A stretch of 64,000 nucleotides of DNA from Populus alba (Eukaryota > Streptophyta > Magnoliopsida > Malpighiales > Salicaceae). The stretch's first letter is position 1; each line of letters opens with the position of its first letter. Of the stretch, positions 47,786 to 58,390 are shown piece after piece. The stretch covers positions 5,623,493 through 5,687,492 of the forward strand of contig NC_133287.1 of NCBI RefSeq assembly GCF_005239225.2. The letters are read 5' to 3'. The translations under genes and the position numbers were made by a program. Below the pieces are notes generated by a model. It worked only from the letters and a program-made list of their open reading frames with translations. It made no database searches and was not told the DNA's origin.

Positions 47786-48493
47786 TTATCTAACAGTTGA
47801 AGCAACGGTGTGTGCCCACCATCTAAGATTATCTTTCATGTCAATCTCGTTGCCCAAAGCAGGAATTCTCCAATTCATCAATGGTTCCTCTTTCCTCTTC
47901 TTTTCCAGAACTTCCCATGCTTCAGATAAATAAGGCCTACATACTGTAGGCTCATCAAGAATGGCTTCTTCCTCATCTTTTTTACCAAGTCTATGCAATC
48001 CTGGAATTATTGAAGCCAAGTTTGAATCTTTATCTTCTTCCGAGAAGACAAACCCCAAATCCATAAATCCTCTTAACTCTTCATATTCCAGTTCTGACAA
48101 GCTCTTGCTTGTCACTTTCTTTCCCTTTCTCCTCCTCGAAACTTTCTTTTTAGGTGACTCCAGAATATATACTCTCTCTGTTGGTGTTGAGTATTCTTCC
48201 TCTGTGACTTCTTTTCCTGAGAGGATGGTGTGGAGCTTTGGTGAGCGGAGAACTGAATCTGGAGAGAGAGAAAAGCCAGAAGTGAAGCTTGTTTTGGAGC
48301 ACAGATCTTCACTCATAGACCTTATGATGATCGTTGGCACTCTCGAGATCTCTGGTTTTGGAGCCTTTTCTTGATTTTCTTGATGTGGGTTTGTTTCTAC
48401 AGTGGACGATTTAGCCAAACTTGGTTGTTTCTTGAATATTTCCATCTCAAACCAGCACGAATCAAAGAGCTCAATAACTTCTGTTGCGTCCAT
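47786..48493 (-). CDS. DUF1685 family protein
   Basis: Single exon, 235 residues. The N-terminus is MDATEVIELFDSCWFEMEIF. The mid region is Ser/Lys-rich with a basic KKKVSRRRKGKKVTSK patch (about 115-130, possible nuclear signal). It is followed by the DUF1685 core SLSELEYEELRGFMDLGFVF (about 132-151) and SIIPGLHRLG, then the C-terminal NWRIPALGNEIDMKDNLRWW with AHTVASTVR. These three blocks (L.DEL.G..DLGF.F, the 'PGL' block and W-A-x-x-V-A-x-T-V) define the family in plants, whose biochemical role is unknown. A TATA-like TATATATAT lies about 80-90 bp upstream (48573-48581). A divergent relative lies on the same strand at 29978-30532, the retrotransposon having landed between them. Confidence 0.82.
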   Translation of the reverse strand: MDATEVIELFDSCWFEMEIFKKQPSLAKSSTVETNPHQENQEKAPKPEISRVPTIIIRSMSEDLCSKTSFTSGFSLSPDSVLRSPKLHTILSGKEVTEEEYSTPTERVYILESPKKKVSRRRKGKKVTSKSLSELEYEELRGFMDLGFVFSEEDKDSNLASIIPGLHRLGKKDEEEAILDEPTVCRPYLSEAWEVLEKKRKEEPLMNWRIPALGNEIDMKDNLRWWAHTVASTVR

Positions 48494-49202
48494 TAATGGC
48501 GGCTATAGAGGAGAACAAGAAATAAAAAATCTAGAATTTGTATATGGGATGTTCTTCTATTTACTGGGTCTCAATATATATACAGACTCCCTTTGTCACT
48601 AATAAATTGCCCTCGTGTTTTTCAAATGTTTTACCCAAAAACTAAAACTAAAATAATAAATAGAGTAACTGCACGTTTTCCACCAATGATATTCTTATTA
48701 TAAAACTCATTTGTTTTATTCTTATTTTCCGAGTGAGTTGCTTTTCTCGGAAAGAAAAAGTAGTTGAGACGTGTTTGGGACGTGACTTTGCTTCAACACA
48801 AAGCAAAATGAAATTATTGAGTGCGGTGCAACATGAAATTGATTGTCTAGAGGATGCTAGATAATTGAAATCAGTTGTGGTTTATAATTGGGTGAATAAA
48901 TTGATCAAATCATTTAAAATACTTATAAAAATAAATCTAGAAGAAACTCTTTTTGAACTTTCTCATGTTATTTCAATTAGAAAATAAAAATAAAAAACCG
49001 GTTTATTTTGATAATCAAAACTAAATTAAAAAACCAAATCAAGAAAACAAATCATAAACTAAAGATTCATTCATAAGTTATAATAAATAAATCAAAGTGT
49101 AGTAAGAAATAGTCAAACTAAAAAATAAAACTAATAAACATGATTCAATAATTATTCAATAGGGTTTGGTTTAAAAGTTCTTAAGAAATGATTATACTAA
49201 CC
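48494..49202. other. Promoter of the DUF1685 gene and intergenic DNA
   Basis: The first 100 bp include the TATA-like element at 48573-48581. The remainder is AT-rich without recognised features. Confidence 0.45.
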
Positions 49203-49602
49203 CAAATAATAAACAATTTTAACCCATAGCCACCTCTATCTCATATTAATGATGATGGCAACATTATGTTTGAAATGTGTCACATCTTCATCATTTAGCA
49301 ATGGACATGATAGTAAAATTACATTACAAATAATTGTGATGCAACAAATTATTTAGTATCTTTTTTATTAATATAAATATTTGAATTAATCTGTGTGCAC
49401 CTCAAATAATAAATAAATTTAACCTATAGCCACCCTCTATCTCATATTGACGATGATGACAACATTATGTTTGAAATGTGTCACATCTCCATCATTTAGC
49501 AATGGACATGATAGCTAAATTACATTATGAATAATTGTGATGCAACAAATTATTCAGTATTTTTTTATTAATATAAATATTTGAATCAGTCTGTGTGTAT
49601 CT
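49203..49602. repeat. Two-copy tandem duplication, period 200 bp
   Basis: Copy 1 (49203-49402) and copy 2 (49403-49602) both run 'caaataataaa...tttaacc.atagccacc', 'tctatctcatatt', 'tgtttgaaatgtgtcacatc', 'atcatttagcaatggacatg' and 'attgtgatgcaacaaattat' in order. About nine bases in ten agree by eye. Noncoding. Confidence 0.85.
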
Positions 49603-49846
49603 CAATTAATTATACGGGCTTTAAAATTAACAACAATATAAGTCTTCAATGACTTTGAGATTCGTAAAACTCGAACTGATGATTTCTAAGAAGCAAAGTT
49701 AGAGTCTGACCAGTTAATTTACACTCATCAGAATTAATAAATTATTAAGTAATTTCTATATTCATATTATTGTATTTTTATTCAGCAAATAATGTATATC
49801 ATGAAACTTAAATGAATATAACTCGGAATAATTGTTCTTCTAAAAG

Positions 49847-49884
<38 letters not shown>

Positions 49885-50761
49885 TAAGTAGCATATGCTA
49901 ATCATGGTAGTTAATTTCAAGTCTTTAATCAATATAGTAGGGTGAAGGGAGAAGAAGAAATGATTAATTAAGGCAATTAAAAAGAAGTCAAATACGTGTC
50001 CAGGATAAGTACTCATTCAACATCAAAGCTGCGTCTCGTTTGATTCTGTGAGTATTGTTACAACACATGGTTTTACTTTTTATTTTTTTATGATTCTCAG
50101 GGGCATTCTTGTGATTAAATGGAACTTGGCTAACGAATATTCGAATTCTCTAGAGGGAGAGGTTTTTGAGAGTCAGCTGTGGATGATACCTTGAACTGAC
50201 GAATCTGAGTTTCCACGTGCGACTCGGGGCACGTACACGAGGCCCAGAGACGAGTCCCATCCCATCATCAGCAGTGTTGAGTTGCCCTTTTTAGACTGTT
50301 TGATTTCACACTCCAATGTTTTATTTTCTTTTTCATGAGAGTTTAAAGCCACATTTATATAATAATAATAATAATAATGCAGAACACACTTTAGCAGTTC
50401 ACACTCCATATTTGACACGTTTGATCATCGTTTTGTATAATAATTTGTGTTTTTTTGGTCTTATGATTTTTTAGCATTTAATTTTTTTAATTTGATATTT
50501 AAATATTATATTTATTAAAAATTAAATTTCATAATTTATGTTGATATTTAAAAAAAAAAATTATTGAAATCTCATAAAATATTATATTATAGCATTGGAT
50601 TGGATTGATACTTAATTTATATAAAAAATATTAATTTCATTTTTTGCAATAAATTAAAATTAAAAAAAGAAAAGAAAAGAAATGGTAGGCTGTTTTTCAA
50701 TTAAGTTTTCAATTGGGTTTTTTCCCTTTTGACCCCTCTAGTTTTGCAATTAAATTTTTTA
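49603..50761. other. Intergenic AT-rich DNA
   Basis: Includes an (ATT)n tract at 49848-49884 and an (ATA)n tract near 50360-50377. No supported gene. Confidence 0.5.
49848..49884. repeat. (ATT)n microsatellite
   Basis: About twelve ATT units. Confidence 0.9.
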
Positions 50762-51568
50762 GGCCATGTTTGTTTTTCATAAAATTATTTTCAGGAGATT
50801 ACTTTTCAAACTTTCCTGTGTTTTATTTGCCATTAGAAAAGTTAATCAACGAAAAATATTTTTCAATCAAAGAAAAATTTGGCTTAGTTTCCAGGAAAGT
50901 ATTTTCCTGGAAAATTTGGGTGGAAAACACTTTCCGGAAGTTGTGAAAAATTTAGAAATGTCATATTATTTACTGGTTATATCAAATTTGATCCTCAAAC
51001 TTTTGATTGCTATATATATTTTGTTTTGAATATTTATTTTTTAATTTCACCTCTTAAAATTTAATTTTTATATTAACTTTGATTCTCATTTTTATAATTG
51101 TTATTTGCTTTTCCCTTATCATTTTTTTTATTGAAATTTTTTATCTATCAAATTTGGTCCTCATTCTTTTGATTGTTACTTATTTTATTTGAAATAATTT
51201 ATGAAATGTTAATTATTATTATTTTAATTTCTTCATCTTTCATTTTTTTTATTTTTAAAATTTGATTACTATTATATTAATTATTATTTATTTTATTTTA
51301 AATAATTTATGAATTATATTTTTTTTTTTCAATTTCATTATCATTCAACTTTTTAATTTGTAAGATTTGTTCCTCATCATTTTAATAAACTTGAGAAAAA
51401 ATAAAACATTAATTAGTTATTTTTCAGCTCATTTTCCATGATATAACCAAACATTAAAAAGTGCTTTCCAACTTATTTTTCATTACATTACCAAACATAA
51501 GAAAATAATTTATTTTTTCAGAATTCATTTTCCAAAAAAAAATTACTTTCCAGCAAACAAATAAGGCC
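50762..51568. mobile_element. Harbinger-type MITE, 807 bp, with TTA target duplication
   Basis: Starts GGCCATGTTTGTTT and ends AAACAAATAAGGCC, an imperfect terminal inverted repeat. It is flanked on both sides by TTA (50759-50761 and 51569-51571), the 3-bp target preference of PIF/Harbinger transposases. The inverted similarity continues inward (ttttcaggagattacttttc versus the inverted attactttccagc end). The interior is noncoding and has reiterated 'tttggtcctcattcttttga' text. Its last 150 bp match 2620-2780, the 3' end of the Harbinger element at the left edge. Confidence 0.8.
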
Positions 51569-51571
51569 TTA

Positions 51572-53494
51572 ATCCAAAACTTATTTTTTTTTATTTTCAG
51601 TCCTTATATTTGAGAAATAAGAGAATCATTGAAAATCAATGGAGAAAATATAGGAGGCCAGTTTGTTGATTTCACCGACAAAAATAGCCAAATTCTACAT
51701 CAAAGTATTTTTATTTATGAAAGGGGTACCATTGAGATATTTTTAGGCTTCCAAGTTCCTAGAAAAAAAAAAATAGATTAGAGTTGGAGGAGTTTCGTTT
51801 CGTAGTTTGATTTTGTGTTTTTTGGATCATTTTTAAGGATTTATTTGAGTTGATAAATTGGTTATTTTAAGGATCTAAGGGTATTCATTATGTGTTTTTA
51901 GGTGAATACAATTGAAAAAAAAATTTATATATAAAAAAATCTAAATTTTCTGTTCATATTTGCGGTGGCTAGAATGGGCGATGACGCATCATCTTTCATG
52001 GTAAAAAATACATCATTTGATTTTTTAGAAAAATTGGACATGTATCATATTGTCATTCTAATATTTTTAAAAAATAAAAAGGCTCATGTGGCATGAACTT
52101 ATTTTTAAAGACCTGGTTGCATTGGACTAACAGGCTACTATTCATGGCTTGCTTTTTATTTTTTATATACACAATTTATATGTATTGTTTTTAAGTAATT
52201 GATTAAAAATATATTAGTTATATTATCTTATTAAATTCTTAAACTAATTACGAATATATTATTTATTTACTACCGTTGAAGACCCGTACATTGCTAGAGC
52301 CTATTGCAGTTGTGAGTAATAATGCTGAAATATCCTGTTACATGTTCCCTCAATTCAGCAAATAATTTTGCTTCATATGAATCCAATTCCTAATAATTTT
52401 CTCATGAAAATCCGACCAACATTCCAGGGGTAAAAAGCGAAAAGAAAAAAAGAAAAAGTTGTGCTCTGTTTTTCTTTTTCTTTTTCTTTTTCTTCTTCTT
52501 CTTGTTTTTTTTTTTTTTTTCTTTTTTTTTTTAAAAAAAGCACTTAAATGGGCGTGGAACCACACAATTGTAGCCCACTGACCACTGTAAAAGGATAATA
52601 AATTGATTGTCGGAATAAACAGAAACACATATACGAGGCATAAAAGGTGTGCCATTGTATAATGCATTTTGCGCACTGTCAGGTCAATTATTGTATATTT
52701 CAACAATGTTTTTTTTTTTTCCCTTGAATTTTCTTTATTCAAGTAATCAATTTTTTTCTTTAATTTCACTCCCTCAACGCATTTTTATTCTATTTATTTT
52801 ATTTTTACTCTAAATATATTAATTAAATATTATATTAATTAATTAAATATAAATAAATATTAAAGATAAATAAATTTTTTATTAATAATAAATTTTTTTA
52901 CGTAAATAAAATGATTTTTTTAGGGTCAAGATATATAAAAAAAGTCTTATAGATTAAAATAAAACTAGGATATAACTATGAAATCTAATTAAGCAAACCT
53001 AGAATTTAATAAGGAATTATAAACAATGAAACTTTTTATTATAAAACATTCAAAAATATTTATGAACCATCCCAAGTCCTCCTTTTTTAATTGACAAATC
53101 CTGAAGAAGGTGTTAGTTAGTTATAGTTTTTTCACAAGAGAAATAGAAAAAAGTTATGCAATGAATCTTGCTTTTTGTTAAAAAAAAAAAAAAAGAGTTC
53201 TGAGAGATTACACAAATTAGGAATGCTTCTTGAGATTAAATATAAAGAAAAGAGCTCTTCTTCTTTCTTTTCTGTTAACTTAAACAAAAGAATCTCACAA
53301 TATAATTTTAAACAAAATAATATTCCATGCTTGTCTCTATCAACATGACGGCATCCTTGAGATGACTAAATCAATATATATGGAGTATGAAGATGCACGA
53401 ACATGTTTAGTATTTATGCATTTTTTGAGATACATGGGCACAATGCAGGGCTGGGTTTGTACCTGCTGGGGACGTAAGACTGCATAAAATATAT
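51572..53494. other. Intergenic AT-rich DNA and downstream flank of MIR399 (-)
   Basis: Contains several homopolymer and pyrimidine tracts (for example 52460-52535). Open stretches here are low-complexity. No supported gene. Confidence 0.45.
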
Positions 53495-53615
53495 AGATGA
53501 ATTGCGGGGCAAATCTCCTTTGGCAGCGAGCTTACTTGTTTGCAATGGTGAATTTGATATCACCGGCCGCCGTTGAGTGGCCAGCTGCCAAAGGAGTAAT
53601 TGCCCGGTAATTATT
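53495..53615 (-). ncRNA. MIR399: MIR399 precursor (minus strand)
   Basis: Hairpin of about 120 nt. Read on the minus strand, the 3' arm carries a 21-nt miR399 (plus coordinates 53505-53525) that starts TGCCAAAGGAG and ends ATTTGCCCCG, which I recall as the Arabidopsis miR399d sequence. The 5' arm (53585-53607) supplies the complementary star strand, GGGCAATTACTCCTTTGGCA, with one extra base. miR399 directs cleavage of PHO2/UBC24 mRNA during phosphate starvation. The plus-strand reading would give TGCCAAAGGAG followed by TAATTGCCCG, a less standard miR399, so minus is preferred. A reversed TATA-like element (about 53682-53692) and a P1BS site (53729-53736) lie upstream. Confidence 0.85.
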
Positions 53616-53681
53616 GCATCCATACACTTGATCACTCACCACTACCCACTTCCTTGATGAACAGTCTCAGGGATGCTTACG

Positions 53682-53692
53682 TATATAAATAG
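53682..53692. promoter_or_regulatory. TATA-like element upstream of the minus-strand MIR399
   Basis: Plus strand TATATAAATAG; minus strand CTATTTATATA. It lies about 70 bp before the minus-strand hairpin. The plus-strand reading is the better TATA match and could instead serve the small ORF at 53773. Confidence 0.45.
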
Positions 53693-53728
53693 AAGATGAG
53701 AAACGTCTGTTTGTTCTTCATGCAAACA

Positions 53729-53736
53729 GCATATTC
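53729..53736. promoter_or_regulatory. P1BS (PHR1-binding) motif
   Basis: GCATATTC fits GNATATNC, about 115 bp from the minus-strand MIR399 hairpin and 40 bp beyond the TATA-like element. Confidence 0.55.
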
Positions 53737-53772
53737 TAGGCAGATCCATTGCTCTCAACAGCAGTCAAGAAT

Positions 53773-53910
53773 ATGAAGTCGGGAAAAAAGAGAAAAAGAA
53801 GGTTAAGAATAAGTCCACAGCTAGTGGTCCTCCAGATTTTATTCTTGCTGCTGACATTTATCTGGCCAAATGTTTTCGAGTTATTAAGCCGGAAATGGAC
53901 ACCAGCATAA
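53773..53910 (+). CDS. Possible 45-residue basic single-pass membrane peptide
   Basis: The ATG at 53773 opens MKSGKKRKRRLRISPQ, a strongly basic N-terminus, followed by a hydrophobic run LVVLQILFLLLTFIWP that could span a membrane, then NVFELLSRKWTPA and a stop. A plus-strand TATATAAATAG lies 81 bp upstream, which would suit a leader of about 60 nt. No family recognised. It sits inside the MIR399 intergenic region, where the same TATA-like element may serve the minus-strand microRNA, so it may be a chance frame. Confidence 0.25.
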   Translation: MKSGKKRKRRLRISPQLVVLQILFLLLTFIWPNVFELLSRKWTPA

Positions 53911-54283
53911 TTTTTTCAGAGTTAAAGACGAAACTCTTCACCGTTCCAACTTCTAACCTTTTCGGGATTTCTCTGTTTCTCAATTTTGTATCACAAAGTA
54001 AAGAATCAAGGAAGATTCACGACTATATTTAGACTTTTAGATTTTTTGAATGCTAACTAAATAATACATTGGAGAAATGCAGGGGGGAATTTAGATAAAG
54101 GCTGAATGAAAACCTAATGATCAGTTGATTAATTCTCAAACAAATGTTTTTTTTTTTTATATTTTTTTTTTATTAGCAATACATGTAATGATCAGGAGGA
54201 AAAAATAAATTTTAATTTAATATAAGACAAAAATGAGAAAGAAAATTGAGAATATTTCTATAAATATATATGCCACGAATTCA

Positions 54284-54303
54284 GTATATTCCCAAGCATA
54301 TTC
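54284..54303. promoter_or_regulatory. Two P1BS motifs, 12 bp apart
   Basis: GTATATTC (54284-54291) and GCATATTC (54296-54303) both fit GNATATNC. They lie between the two MIR399 hairpins. Confidence 0.45.
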
Positions 54304-54636
54304 AAAAGCTAATGTCAAAACTAAAAAATAAAAATAAAAATTGGTTAGAGATGAAAATGGGTGAAGCCCGAGAGCTTGAAGGAACCAGTCTGAGTGACGG
54401 CCTTGACACGGAGGGGGTTGAATAAGAACAAAAACGATCGTCAGGGACTACATTGAGAAAAACCGAAAATAGAGGGACTGGATCCAGGGTTTTACTCTTT
54501 AAAATATTTGTCGTGTTCACGTTCCCATCATTTTCGATCGACACATGAAGAAAAGAGAGAGCGCATATTTAAATCTTGAGGTAGAAAAAACTGAACATTT
54601 TGTTAGATTAAGTGGTCGTCAAAGGTGGCTACCCTT

Positions 54637-54637
<1 letters not shown>

Positions 54638-54676
<39 letters not shown>
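54638..54676. repeat. T39 homopolymer
   Basis: Thirty-nine consecutive T between the MIR399 hairpins. Length may be imprecise in any assembly. Confidence 0.85.
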
Positions 54677-54677
<1 letters not shown>

Positions 54678-54771
54678 TGGTGGAGGCAACAGCCAGGGAT
54701 GATCAGTCAGGGACCATGAAACCATTAATGGGAAAGCTAGAGAGAAGTACCTTTCTACAGGAATTGTTCTG

Positions 54772-54802
54772 GCATATCCTGTATCTTTTCTTTGGCATAT
54801 CC
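54772..54802. promoter_or_regulatory. Paired P1BS motifs and TATA box of the plus-strand MIR399
   Basis: GCATATCC occurs twice (54772-54779 and 54795-54802), each fitting GNATATNC, 23 bp apart. A TATA-like ACATAAAAGG follows at 54829-54838, about 100 bp before the hairpin. Two P1BS sites close to a TATA box are what is expected of a PHR1-activated phosphate-starvation gene. Confidence 0.65.
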
Positions 54803-54934
54803 AAATTCTGGTGCGAATCATGCATGCTACATAAAAGGCCTCTTTGAGCTGTTTACCTACACAACTCGAGCAATGCTAGCTAGCTCGCTGGCTGATGATG
54901 GAGCTAGGCAATGCATCTATCATTTATGGCTAAA

Positions 54935-55030
54935 GAATAACAGGGCTTTATCCTCCTTTGGCAAACAGAACATGGAAATAAATGCCTGCATATTTCTGTT
55001 TTGCCAAAGGAGAATTGCCCTGCCATTCGA
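54935..55030 (+). ncRNA. MIR399: MIR399 precursor (plus strand)
   Basis: Hairpin of about 95 nt. The 3' arm holds a 21-nt miR399 at 55002-55022 that starts TGCCAAAGGAG and ends AATTGCCCTG, a form I recall as common among plant miR399s. The 5' arm has the complementary CAGGGCTTTATCCTCCTTTG (54941-54960) and continues GCAAACAGAA, pairing with TTCTGTTTTGC before the mature strand, so the lower and upper stem are both extended. The role is post-transcriptional repression of PHO2-type E2 ubiquitin conjugases, raising phosphate uptake. It lies 1.3 kb from the minus-strand MIR399, with promoter motifs between them. Confidence 0.93.
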
Positions 55031-55571
55031 TTCCACAGTTACTTGAATGTGTCTATTGTTCTTCATGAATATCATCATGATATGATATCTCTTGCAATTA
55101 CTTTTGGGTCAGATTTTTAATCTCCCTTGCATAAAAATAATCTTTTATTTCACTTTTTAGCAGAAATGTCAGAAAAATATTGCAGTATGAATCGATGAGG
55201 GCTAGCACTTTCCGATCAACTGGAATAAAGGCTGCACAAGCTATTAATGTAATGTTGTTTTGTTCTCTCATTTTCTTGGGCTGTTTGCGTACCATATTTA
55301 CATCTTTATCTTGTTCGCATGCGCATCAGCAGTTCTTGAGAAAGAGTTGACATTCAGTGTGCTCTCTTCAACTATAGGCACTGGAGACTGGATAGAACCA
55401 TACACAGCCAGCTAATGCTTTGGTACTGCCGGTGATGATTTCATAGCTAGCTTATCTACAGCTATATCTATCTTACCATTGAAACAAGCTCTTTAAATTA
55501 AGGGATAGTCAAATCACAAATGCGGACGTAGTTCTTGTTCATATTTCTTTGAGATTTTACAGTGATTGTAC
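55031..55571. other. Downstream flank of MIR399 (+)
   Basis: No coding or RNA recognised; primary-transcript tail probably lies here. Confidence 0.4.
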
Positions 55572-55720
55572 TGTTAGGATTGAATATTTAATTTCCAGAT
55601 TCTTTTTATAATAATTGTGTATATAGTTTTATAAGTTAGCTATTAATATCGTGTGTGTATATGTTGTACTTTTTTCACTCTCTCAATAAAAAAAAAAAAT
55701 CAGCAAAATATTTTTCTTCA
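55572..55720 (+). repeat. Copia 5' LTR
   Basis: About 149 bp, TG...CA ends, followed after 12 bp by the primer-binding site. Placement is from the TG/CA ends and the PBS; no partner LTR is visible to confirm it. Confidence 0.6.
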
Positions 55721-56689
55721 TATTTATAAATATGGTATCAGGACATGATTTCTGAAATCCATAAACCCTAATTTTCCTCCTATTGCTCTGCTCCCCCCCC
55801 CCCTAAAGTCTGAGTTCATCGAAAAGAAAAACACCATTGAGAGAAATGGATTGTGTTTGTGTGTGATTTTCTATTGAAAAAAGATAGCTAGATCTGAAAA
55901 GTTCCCAGCTTTCCCAAATAATGATTTAGAGATCCATCCAATTTTAGTCAAACACTTTGATAAGAGCCGTTTGTGGTCTGATTGAGCTGAAATTTTGTAA
56001 GCATGTTCATGACACGAGGCTTTATAATTTGAATGCTGGAGGTCAGATTTAGAGCAGCCTAACTAGTGTTTTTTTTACTGTGAAAAATAACCACAACTTT
56101 GTGATTGTGAGAATTTAATCTACGTTTCCAAGCTTTCCTCGCAAGCCAAAACTCTAGGATGAAATGATGGATCATGCAATGAAGAAAATAATGAAACTTG
56201 ATGATGGTTGAATTAACAATGAAAGAGATAAAACTTTTTGCGTGCTACAAGAATGTGATTGGTGGGGATGAGGAAATAATGGAGAATTTTATCGCAAGCC
56301 AAGCAAAAGGAGGTGTCAAAAAGGAATGAAACATATGTGAAGAGGACCAAAGCATATATAGGAAGAAGGTGGAGGGCAGAGTTAACTGATATTTGTAATT
56401 ATATGATGGGTATGTTTGGTGATGATGATCTGATCATTCTATAATCCTGGGAAATCTTCTGTGTTTTACTATAAGATCAAAGGTAATAATTACTACTGTC
56501 TAGCAAACTTTACGAGCTGTAATAAAAGTAAAGAAGCATCTAATCAATCACTTGAGACATATAAAACCATTAAAATAATTTTTGAAACAAAGACACAAGA
56601 TAATGTTGCAGAAAAAAAAAAAAAAAAACTTCAATCATGATAGTAGCTTAGATAATGGTGATAAAGTTTTAAATATTCCTCACCTATTT

Positions 56690-58385
56690 CTAAATGTTTA
56701 TGGATAATTGATTATAATTCTATAGGTTATACGACATTTGATTCTAAAAATGTCTCATATTTATATATATTTATTGTCAGTGATACTTTGATTTTTGTTA
56801 TTAGAGCAAGATCTTTGACCTTTTCTAATACTTTTAATTTAGATTACATTCTAATTGTTCCATCATTACATTATAACTTGTTGACAATTTCTTAAATGAC
56901 CTCCACTTTATCTTTATCTTTATCTTGTGTGGTATTTGTTTGACCTAAATATTATTTGTTTAAGGACATTCAAACCAAATATACAATTGGTTATGCTATT
57001 AACCAGAGAAGTTGTATTACCTAGACTTAGTGTGAATTTTTTTTTGACAAGTTACGTCAATATTTAACAGTGGATTGATCTAAAAGGAAAAAGAAGACAT
57101 CTAAAATCTAGTTGTGGAATTGAAGTCCAAGGCATGCTTCCTTTAGTTATCTTAAAAAACATTTTAGAGTTTATTTGTAAAACTTAATGTTTTTAGTTTT
57201 TGATGTGATGTTTGTTAACTAGCAAAAGCTATCATGCTTTGTTCCTATTAAGTTTGAGTAAGAGCCCACATCCATTTATGCTTTGTTTCTATTAACTTCT
57301 AGGTCCATCCAAAATCATATTTTGGTTGGATCATGTTAATTTGTTATTTTTATTGAGAACTATACAAGATAATCTAAGAGAGTTTTATGAAATTCAAAGG
57401 TGAAGTAAGCTTGTTATTTTAAGAAAATTATAGTTGGTTGAATCTTTTAGTACAATGCACAAGCTCAAGTTCTTTAAAGTGATAATATAAAATAAAATCT
57501 TAGTTCTGAACTTCATATAAACTATTCATCAACTACTTTTTTCAATACTTCATATAAAATCTTAGTTATCCTCTAGCTTGATAAATGTTTATCATAATAA
57601 ATATTTTTCATGAAGACAAAAGGTATTTTTTTCTCTAAGCCTAAAATTCAAGGAGAGTATTAGAAGGAAATTGAAACTCTAGATTATGAATTTTTAAATA
57701 TAAATTTGAATTCTAGTATTGATGATTCATAAGCTACACCACACAATAAAAAATAAGATGAATAGGATTTGAGTTGTATAATTTTGGATCATAGTGGTGG
57801 TGAACACCCAAAAGCTAACGATGAACTTTGAAAAATGCTATGTTTAAGTTAGAATTCCTCGTAATTGATATAACAAAAGAAATTGATTGTTGCGGATTTT
57901 CCTAACTTGGTGTCCGAGTCAGTAAAAAAATTATCACATTGTCATACTAGAAATATTCCTAAGTCCATATATAAACCAAATTTTCTAGTAAAGCAAAATA
58001 TCCTAAGAGTCATTTTGTATTTAAGAATATTAATAATAATCAAATATATTATTTGTAAATCTATTATCTACCATATCCATTTCTAATAGTGTGTAATAAG
58101 TTTTAGCTAACTCTCGGTGGAAAATAGCTACTAGCAAAGAGATCAAATTCTTGTAAAAAATAAAAAGTAAAACTCGTTGATCCTCCATCAGAAAGAAACT
58201 AGTTAGATGTAGATTGATTTATATGATAAAGTTGAAGGTTGATGATATAATTGAATTCTTTAAAGCAAGACTAATGGCGAAAGGTTATACTCAAACCTAT
58301 ATGATTGATTACACAAAGATATTTGCACTTATAATCAAAATCAACACGGTTCAAGTCTTATTGTCTTTCACTACAATTACAAAAA
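56690..58385 (+). pseudogene. Copia polyprotein relic: protease, integrase, start of RT
   Basis: In order on the plus strand: the segment just before the protease and LIVPSLHYNLLTISQ with FKDIQTKYTIG (about 56700-57000); an integrase-like stretch with FVN*QKLSCFVPIKFE and IQNHILVGSC*FVIFIENYT (57200-57370), where the consensus has C-x2-C-x2-A and WFVTFIDD; the linker RNIPKSIYKPNF (57950-57990); and the RT start YMIKLKVDDIIEFFKARLMA with KGYTQTYMIDYTKIFA (58214-58335). Stops and frameshifts are frequent, so it is not functional. Confidence 0.75.
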
Positions 58386-58390
58386 GTCAA

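Larger units (their letters stand above)
55572..58390 (+). mobile_element. Decayed Ty1/copia retrotransposon, truncated by a second element
   Basis: Begins with a short LTR (55572-55720, TGTTAGGATT...CTTCA), then a Met-tRNA-type primer-binding site TGGTATCAGG at 55733-55742. Relics of the polyprotein follow on the plus strand. It stops in mid-RT at 58390, where the minus-strand Tat/Ogre-like LTR begins; its remaining part and 3' LTR must lie beyond the window if present. Confidence 0.8.

Noticed and set aside
52350..52769. 139-codon minus-strand frame
   Set aside because: Largely encoded by homopolymer and Lys/Arg tracts from T/C-rich DNA.
53495..53615. Plus-strand reading of the first MIR399 hairpin
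   Set aside because: It would give TGCCAAAGGAG then TAATTGCCCG, with an extra base relative to usual miR399, whereas the minus strand gives a standard form on the expected 3' arm. Not excluded without reads.
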